A stretch of DNA of 64,000 nucleotides from NCBI GenBank assembly GCA_029718625.1, contig CM056380.1:40325569-40389568 (forward strand). Reading direction: 5' to 3'. The position numbers and the translations under genes are program-made. The notes under the pieces were generated by a model. That model was not told the DNA's origin, ran no database searches, and saw only the letters and a list, made by a program, of their open reading frames with translations. How positions within the stretch are numbered: the stretch's first letter is position 1; every line of letters starts with the position of its first letter. The stretch is from Synaphobranchus kaupii (lineage: Eukaryota > Chordata > Actinopteri > Anguilliformes > Synaphobranchidae). Of this stretch, positions 57,918 through 64,000 are shown piece after piece.

Positions 57918-58418
57918 TCTGGCTGCGCCGGTTCCAATGTTCTCTGTGGTGAGGGTACTGCGATGCCGTGCCTCCCCCTTGGCGCTTGTCTTGCTGGGGG
58001 CCACCTCATTCCTGGTGGTCCTCATCATGATTCAGGGGACCACAAGGGGTGGGGCCCCCAGTCCCGAGTCCTGGTTCCGTGAGCTGCCTGACGAGAAGGG
58101 TCAGGTGGTGGGCGTGTTCAGAGGTGCTTTCAGAAAACTCCCAATCAGGGCCGTGCTGCCCCCTGCTTTACCCCCCTGGAGGAACAGAAGCTGCCCCCCT
58201 GGGTTCTACAGCCCAACTGAGCTCAGGCCCCACATGGAGAGGCCCCTGCAGGACCCCTGGGGCCCTGGGGCTGATGGAAGGGCCTTTACGATGGGCAGTT
58301 TGTCGGGGCAAGAGCTGAGGGAAAAGATGGAGGGAATGGCCCAAAACTATTTCAATCAGTTTGCCAGCGACCGCATCTCCCTTCACCGCTTCCTGGGTGC
58401 AGACACACGCCAATCTGA
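57918..58418 (+). CDS. galnt6: galnt6-like exon with start codon: signal anchor and stem
   Basis: The acceptor GCTCCTCCAG is followed by 19 untranslated bases and the ATG at 57937. The 482 coding nt (160 codons plus 2) end at CAATCTGA before the donor GTAAGTT. Residues about 15-32 form a hydrophobic segment after an arginine-containing N-terminus, giving a type II Golgi signal anchor. A stem follows with SCPPGFYSPTELRP, ERPLQDPWGPGADG, and the family signature FASDRISLHRFLGADTR. These strings match the GALNT3/6 subfamily of enzymes that start mucin-type O-glycosylation by moving GalNAc from UDP-GalNAc to serine or threonine. The exon end is itself part of the first unit of a 50-bp array. Confidence 0.93.
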
Positions 58419-59660
58419 GTAAGTTACACTATGCATGCGCTGGTATGAGATTACACACACCAATCTGAGTAAATTACACTGCATGCGCTGGTATGAGATT
58501 ACCCACACCAATCTGAGTAAGTTACACTATGCATGCGCTGGTATGAGATTACACACGCCAATCTGAGTAAGTTACACTATGCATGCGCTGGTATGAGATT
58601 ACACACACCAATCTGAGTAAGTTACACTATGCATGCGCTGGTATGAGATTACACACACCAATCTGAGTAAGTTACACTATGCATGCGCTGACATGAGATT
58701 ACACATGCCAATCTGAGTAAATTACACTATGCATGCGCTGGTATGAGATTACACACACCAATCTGAGTAAGTTACACTATGCATGCGCTGGTATGAGATT
58801 ACACACGCCAATCTGAGTAAGTTACACTATGCATGCGCTGATATGAGATTACACACACCAATCTGAGTAAGATACACTATGCATGCGCTGATATGAGATT
58901 ACACACACCAATCTGAGTAAGTTACACTGCATGCGCTGGTATGAGATTACACACGCCAATCTGAGTAAGTTACACTGCATGCGCTGATATGAGATTACAC
59001 ACGCCAATCTGAGTAAATTACACTATGCATGCGCTGGTATGAGATTACACACACCAATCTGAGTAAATTACACTGCATGCGCTGATATGAGATTACACAC
59101 GCCAATCTGAGTAAATTACACTATGCATGCGCTGGTATGAGATTACACACACCAATCTGAGTAAGTTACACTGCATGCGCTGATATGAGATTACACACGC
59201 CAATCTGAGTAAATTACACTATGCATGCGCTGGTATGAGATTACACACACCAATCTGAGTAAATTACACTGCATGCGCTGATATGAGATTACACACGCCA
59301 ATCTGAGTAAATTACACTATGCATGCGCTGGTATGAGATTACACACACCAATCTGAGTAAGTTACACTGCATGCGCTGATATGAGATTACACACGCCAAT
59401 CTGAGTAAATTACACTATGCATGCGCTGGTATGAGATTACACACACCAATCTGAGTAAGTTACACTATGCATGCGCTGGTATGAGATTACACACGCCAAT
59501 CTGAGTAAGTTACACTATGCATGCGCTGGTATGAGATTACACACACCAATCTGAGTAAGTTACACTATGCATGCGCTGGTATGAGATTACACACGCCAAT
59601 CTGAGTAAATTACACTATGCATGCGCTGGTATGAGATTACACACGCCAATCTCAGTAAAT
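58404..59660. repeat. 50-bp minisatellite carrying the galnt6 exon end and donor, about 26 copies
   Basis: The unit includes ACACACCAATCTGAGTAAGT, TACACTATGCATGCGCTGGT and ATGAGATT. The first unit overlaps the exon: ACACGCCAATCTGA is coding, and GTAAGT is the true donor. About 25 further copies of CAATCTGA-GTAA follow in the intron. Confidence 0.96.
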
Positions 59661-59816
59661 TCTGCATTTACAGTAGGAACAGTATGCGCTGTTATGAGAT
59701 TTTGACGGTCTGATAAACAGGAATACCATGGTTACACTATCGCGCACCTCTAAAATGTGTTATTGTAAAAGCAACAGGTAACAAAAAAAACAACTCCCAC
59801 ATTTTTTGCCCTGAGT
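59661..59816. other. galnt6 intron spacer
   Basis: Unique sequence between two arrays. No feature is seen. Confidence 0.4.
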
Positions 59817-60826
59817 GTGATTTGTGTGTGTCTCTCTCCCAGTGCGGATGGGTGGGATTTGTGTGTGTCTCTCTCCCAGTGCGGATGGGTGGGATTTGTG
59901 TGTGTGTCTCTCCCAGTGTGGATGGGTGGGATTTGTGTGTGTCTCTCTCCCAGTGCACATGGGTGGGATTTGTGTGTGTGTCTCTCCCAGTGCGGATGGG
60001 TGGGATTTGTGTGTGTGTCTCTCTCCCAGTGCACATGGGTGGGATTTGTGTGTCTCTCTCCCAGTGCACATGGGTGTGATTTGTGTGTGTCTCTCTCCCA
60101 GTGCACATGGGTGGGATTTGTGTGTGTCTCTCTCCCAGTGCGGATGGGTGGGATTTGTGTGTGTCTCTCCCAGTGCGGATGGGTGGGATTTGTGTGTGTC
60201 TCTCTCCCAGTGCGGATGGGTGTGATTTGTGTGTGTGTCTCTCTCCCAGTGCGGATGGGTGGGATTTGTGTGTGTGTCTCTCTCCCAGTGTGGATGGGTG
60301 GGATTTGTGTGTGTCTCTCTCCCAGTGCACATGGGTGGGATTTGTGTGTGAGTCTCTCCCAGTGTGGATGGGTGGGATTTGTGTGTGTGTCTCTCTCCCA
60401 GTGTGGATGGGTGGGATTTGTGTGTCTCTCTCCCAGTGCACATGGGTGTGATTTGTGTGTGAGTCTCTCCCAGTGCACATGGGTGGGATTTGTGTGTGTG
60501 TCTCTCCCAGTGCGGATGGGTGGGATTTGTGTGTGTGTCTCTCCCAGTGTGGATGGGTGGGATTTGTGTGTGTGTCTCTCCCAGTGTGGATGGGTGGGAT
60601 TTGTGTGTGTGTCTCTCCCAGTGTGGATGGGTGGGATTTGTGTGTGTCTCTCCCAGTGCGGATGGGTGGGATTTGTGTGTGTCTCTCCCAGTGCGGATGG
60701 GTGGGATTTGTGTGTGTCTCTCCCAGTGCACATGGGTGGGATTTGTGTGTGTGTCTCTCCCAGTGCGGATGGGTGGGATTTGTGTGTGTGTCTCTCCCAG
60801 TGCACATGGGTGGGATTTGTGTGTTC
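59817..60826. repeat. 35-bp minisatellite, about 28 copies
   Basis: The unit is GTGTGTGTCTCTCCCAGTGC plus GGATGGGTGGGATTT, with GTGCACATG and GTGTGGATG variants and GT-length variation. Each unit contains CTCTCTCCCAG, an acceptor-like pyrimidine tract with AG. Open frames on both strands follow from the period and are not genes. Confidence 0.95.
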
Positions 60827-61095
60827 AGGGGCCACATGCATAAACAGTGCTGAGCAGAAAAATGCCTTCAGAAAGCTGTATAATATTATACAGATGTATA
60901 ATATAACACGTGCTGTGAGAATCTGCGTACCTCTGCACATGCTGGACACCATACGTACGCAGTGGTTGGAGGCAGTGTGATATGGTGACACCATGATCAA
61001 AAGGCAGAGGGAGAAAATTCAAAACCTTGCTTAAGTGGATTACCGACTTTCACCCTGAGCATTATTTTACTCAGTTATACGTGAGGCCCCTGGCG
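60827..61095. other. galnt6 intron spacer
   Basis: Unique sequence between arrays, with no exon recognised. Confidence 0.4.
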
Positions 61096-61099
61096 TGTG

Positions 61100-61380
61100 A
61101 AGTGTGTGATTTGTATGTTCAGGTGTGTGACGCGTGTGATTTGTTTGTGTTCAGGCATGTGATTTGTGTGTGAAGCATGTGATTTGTATGTTCAGGTATG
61201 TGACGCGTGTGATTTGTTTGTGTTCAGGCGTGTGAAGCGTGTGATTTGTGTGTTCAGGCGTGTGAAGCGTGTGATTTGTGTGTTCAGGTGTGAAGCGTGT
61301 GATTTGTGTGTTCAGGCGTGTGAAGCGTGTGATTTGTGTGTTCAGGTGTGTGATTTGTGTGTTCAGGTGTGTGAAGCGTT
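61100..61380. repeat. tandem repeat of about 30 bp across the galnt6 exon 2 acceptor
   Basis: The unit is about GTGTGATTTGTGTGTTCAGG plus CGTGTGAAGC, with roughly 9 imperfect copies. The last copy supplies the true acceptor and the first bases of the exon (TTCAG, then GTGTGTGAAGCG). Earlier copies are near-identical decoys. Confidence 0.92.
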
Positions 61381-61539
61381 TGTTCCGCCGATGCCCCCCT
61401 TTGTCCACCACCAGTGTTATCATCGTCTTCCACAATGAGGCCTGGTCTACTCTTCTCCGCACTGTCTACAGTGTCCTGCACACTGCACCTGCCATCTTCC
61501 TCACAGAGATACTACTGGTGGATGATGCAAGCACTGCAG
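61367..61539 (+). CDS. galnt6: galnt6-like exon: start of the GT-A catalytic domain
   Basis: The 173-nt exon has acceptor TGTGTTCAG and donor GTATGG, and is in phase with its neighbours. It encodes [39 protein letters not shown] and [10 protein letters not shown], the UDP-binding first half of the GT-A fold. YSVLHT favours GALNT6 over GALNT3. The acceptor lies at the end of a tandem repeat of about 30 bp whose units each end in a TTCAGG acceptor copy. Confidence 0.95.
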
Positions 61540-61734
61540 GTATGGCACTTATGAATGTAGCAACATCAATTCATGCAGAAAATCCTAACCCATCTGGCCA
61601 TGGGTGTGGGGTAAATCAAGCAGGGATTGTGCTGGCATTTGTGTGCATTGCACCCTGCCAACCAGGTTGTAGCAAAATCCAGAGTTTCAATGAACACTCG
61701 AGTGCTACAGTGGTGGCAAACGCCGTAGCAAGTG

Positions 61735-61812
61735 ACAGTTAAGGGAGAACTACAAGTGTATTAAAGGGAGAACCACAAGTGTATTAAAGGGAGAACCACA
61801 AGTGTATTTTGT
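61735..61812. repeat. short tandem repeat, about 3 copies
   Basis: The unit AAGGGAGAACCACAAGTGTA plus TT lies about 60 bases before galnt6 exon 3. The intervening bases form the pyrimidine tract. Confidence 0.85.
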
Positions 61813-61868
61813 ATCCAGAGGGAGGGGGGACGGGGCAGATTGCTGCTTAACTCACTTTGTTTTTGCAG

Positions 61869-62018
61869 ATCACTTGAAAAGCAGCCTGGAGGAGTACGTG
61901 CGGAGGCTTAAGGTCGTGCGGGTATTGCGGCAGACTGAGAGGAAGGGTCTAATCACAGCCAGGCTGCTTGGGGCCAGGGAGGCCCGAGGCCAGGTGCTCA
62001 CCTTCCTGGATGCCCACT
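61869..62018 (+). CDS. galnt6: galnt6-like exon: [13 protein letters not shown] and DxH motif
   Basis: The 150-nt exon has acceptor TTTTTGCAG and donor GTGAGTG. It encodes [20 protein letters not shown], then [13 protein letters not shown] and TFLDAHC. The Asp-x-His (about residues 266-268) is the metal- and UDP-binding DxH motif of GalNAc-transferases. Its cysteine codon is split by the intron and correctly restored by the next exon. All expected key residues in this part are present. Confidence 0.95.
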
Positions 62019-62195
62019 GTGAGTGACATAGGATGCAGCCCTCCCTCGGCATTGTAGGAGTTTCTGTAAGTGACAGCATGCAGCCCTCCCTCGGCATTGT
62101 GGGAGTTACTGTAAGTGACAGCTTGCAGCCCTCCCTCGGCATTGTGGGAGTTACTGCAAGTGACAGCTTGCAGCCCTCCCTCGGCACTGTGTGAA
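62014..62195. repeat. 46-bp tandem repeat copying the galnt6 exon 3 donor, about 4 copies
   Basis: The real junction reads CCCACT-GTGAGTGACA. Downstream units end GTTTCT-GTAAGTGACA, GTTACT-GTAAGTGACA and GTTACT-GCAAGTGACA. At least two are good donors. Confidence 0.9.
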
Positions 62196-62204
62196 CAGAC
62201 TTGA

Positions 62205-62375
62205 CACAGAAATCTTCTGTATAGAAGATCTATGTGTGAATGGGGAATCCGTATGAGATCTATGTGTAAATGGGGAATCCGTATAGGAGATCTATGTGTG
62301 AATGAGGAATCCGTATAGGAGATCTGTGTGTGAATGGGGAATCCGTATAGGAGATCTATGTGTAAATGGGGAAAA
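62205..62375. repeat. 32-bp tandem repeat, about 5 copies
   Basis: The unit is about GAGATCTATGTGTGAATGGG plus GAATCCGTATAG. It lies within galnt6 intron 3. Confidence 0.92.
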
Positions 62376-62475
62376 CGACTAGCCAACCCAGAAAATTGAA
62401 CCCGGGAATGTTAAGGCTTCCATGTGTGAATGGGGCTTATGTGTGCAGTTGAGCCTGGAGGCTGGGGTGTTCACC

Positions 62476-62553
62476 CTCAGGTGAATGTTCCTCTGGCCTC
62501 TCCACCTCCAGGTGAATGTTCCTCTGGCCTCTCCACCTCCAGGTGAATGCTTC
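62476..62553. repeat. 31-bp repeat copying the galnt6 exon 4 acceptor, 3 junction copies
   Basis: GTGAATG begins at 62481, 62512 and 62543, each preceded by CAG, exactly 31 bases apart. The third is the true exon start (GTGAATGCTTCTC); the first two read GTGAATGTTCCTC. Confidence 0.95.
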
Positions 62554-62777
62554 TCTGGCTGGCTGGAGCCGCTGCTGGCTCGGATTGCAGAGGAGCCCAC
62601 AGCAGTGGTGAGCCCTGACATCCCCACCATTGACCAGGACACCCTGGAGTTCAACAAGCCCGTGGCGGCCAGTCGCTCTTTTGTCCGCGGCAGCTTTGAC
62701 TGGAGCCTGAACTTCGGCTGGGAGGCCATCCCAGAGGAACAGAGGAGGAGCCGCAAAGACGAGACCTACCCTGTGAA
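62543..62777 (+). CDS. galnt6: galnt6-like exon: central catalytic domain (last one in window)
   Basis: The 235-nt exon has acceptor CCACCTCCAG and donor GTGAGC. It encodes [47 protein letters not shown] and [12 protein letters not shown]. Together the four exons give about 346 residues, roughly the N-terminal half to two thirds of the enzyme. The Gal/GalNAc-transferase motif and the C-terminal ricin-type lectin domain should lie beyond base 64000. The acceptor is one of three tandem 31-bp copies, and the intron begins directly in a 35-bp array. Confidence 0.95.
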
Positions 62778-64000
62778 GTGAGCTTTCCCACAGAGGACCC
62801 ATGTGCATATAGTATGAACTTTCCCCTCAGAGGACCATGTGCATATAGTATGAGCTTTCCCACAGAGGACCATGTGCATATAGTATGAGCTTTCCCACAG
62901 AGGACCATGTGCATATAGTATGAGCTTTCCCACAGAGGACCCATGTGCATATAGTATGAACTTTCCCCTCAGAGGACCATGTGCATATAGTATGAGCTTT
63001 CCCACAGAGGACCATGTGCATATAGTATGAGCTTTCCCATCGAGGACCCATGTGCATATAGTATGAGCTTTCCCACAGAGGACCATGTGCATAAAGTATG
63101 AGCTTTCCCACAGAGGACCATGTGCATATAGTATGAGCTTTCCCACAGAGGACCATGTGCATATAGTATGAGCTTTCCCACCGAGGACCCATGTGCATAT
63201 AGTATGAGCTTTCCCACAGAGGACCATGTGCATATAGTATGAGCTTTCCCACCGAGGACCCATGTGCATATAGTATGAGCTTTCCCACAGAGGACCATGT
63301 GCATATAGTATGAGCTTTCCCACCGAGGACCCATGTGCACATAGTATGAGCTTTCCCACAGAGGACCATGTGCATATAGTATGAGCTTTCCCACAGAGGA
63401 CCATGTGCATATAGTATGAGCTTTCCCACAGAGGACCATGTGCATATAGTATGAGCTTTCCCACAGAGGACCATGTGCATATAGTATGAGCTTTCCCACA
63501 GAGGACCCATGTGCATATAGTATGAGCTTTCCCACAGAGGACCATGTGCATATAGTATGAGCTTTCCCACAGAGGACCATGTGCATATAGTATGAGCTTT
63601 CCCACAGAGGACCATGTGCATATAGTATGAGCTTTCCCACAGAGGACCATGTGCATATAGTATGAGCTTTCCCACAGAGGACCATGTGCATATAGTATGA
63701 GCTTTCCCACAGAGGACCCATGTGCATATAGTATGAGCTTTCCCACAGAGGACCCATGTGCATATAGTATGAGCTTTCCCACAGAGGACCATGTGCATAT
63801 AGTATGAGCTTTCCCACAGAGGACCCATGTGCATATAGTATGAGCTTTCCCACAGAGGACCATGTGCATATAGTATGAGCTTTCCCACAGAGGACCCATG
63901 TGCATATAGTATGAACTTTCCCCTCAGAGGACCATGTGCATATAGTATGAGCTTTCCCACAGAGGACCATGTGCATATAGTATGAGCTTTCCCACAGAGG
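62778..64000. repeat. 35-bp minisatellite starting at the galnt6 exon 4 donor, about 34 copies
   Basis: The unit is GTATGAGCTTTCCCACAGAG plus GACCATGTGCATATA, with a one-base longer GACCCATG form. The first unit is the intron start itself (GTGAGCTTTCCCACAGAGGA). Later units carry GTATGAGC, a consensus-like donor. The array runs off the right edge. Confidence 0.96.

Noticed and set aside
59737..61000. Histidine/threonine- and cysteine/valine-rich frames of 300-416 codons
   Set aside because: These are translations of the 35-bp array with GT-length variation, inside a galnt6 intron.
62766..63976. Frames of 335-379 codons on the minus strand
   Set aside because: They come from 35/36-bp length variation in the array after galnt6 exon 4, with no other coding signal.

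Overview
The window is eukaryotic nuclear DNA, almost certainly from a ray-finned fish. It holds two protein genes split into short exons with GT-AG introns. It also carries several Tc1/mariner copies of fish type, a degenerate fish-type LINE, hAT-type elements and a tRNA-derived SINE. Minisatellites make up a very large share of the sequence. The species cannot be named from the sequence alone.

Gene 1 (minus strand, about 54.4 kb down to 0.41 kb) is ikbkg, which encodes NEMO/IKK-gamma, the regulatory subunit of the IkappaB kinase complex. I placed nine coding exons, all but one joined in consistent reading phase: 42342-42532, 39732-39991, 22819-23004, 21306-21367, 14640-14687, 11596-11698, 10803-10918, 2313-2466 and 414-483. 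A probable 5' non-coding exon ends at 54181. The 3' part of the gene (ubiquitin-binding coiled coil and zinc finger) lies beyond base 1. Between the counterparts of human exons 3 and 4 sit four extra exons, a 399-nt phase-0 cassette that makes the protein look like optineurin. The exon at 2313-2466 is one base too long for its flanking phases.

Gene 2 (plus strand, from 57.9 kb off the right edge) is a GALNT3/6-type polypeptide GalNAc-transferase, best called galnt6. Four coding exons are present: 57918-58418, 61367-61539, 61869-62018 and 62543-62777. They encode the Golgi signal anchor, stem and first half of the GT-A catalytic domain, including the DxH motif. The two genes point away from each other, with about 3.5 kb between the probable ikbkg first exon and the galnt6 start codon.

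Layout. 0.4-2.5 kb: last two ikbkg exons in the window, with 26-bp and 20-bp arrays and a small MITE. 2.5-10.4 kb: LINE pieces, a dead Tc1 element, and a second Tc1 element broken by a SINE. 10.4-23 kb: six small ikbkg exons embedded in minisatellites, including a 6.3-kb 29-bp array. 23-36.5 kb: a large intron with a 57/51-bp array, an LTR-like region, a Tc1 copy and a hAT element carrying a BED finger. 36.5-46.1 kb: almost pure 42-, 36- and 39-bp arrays around two ikbkg exons. 46-54 kb: first intron with Tc1 remnants. 54-57.9 kb: intergenic region with two MITE-like elements. 57.9-64 kb: galnt6 exons, each flanked by arrays.

The most notable signal is the placement of the minisatellites. In both genes, arrays start at or within a few bases of many exon-intron junctions, and the repeat units often contain a copy of the neighbouring splice site. 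Decoy donors or acceptors are therefore present in tens of copies. The long open frames in these arrays (up to about 1,200 codons) follow from repeat periods that are multiples of three; they are not genes.
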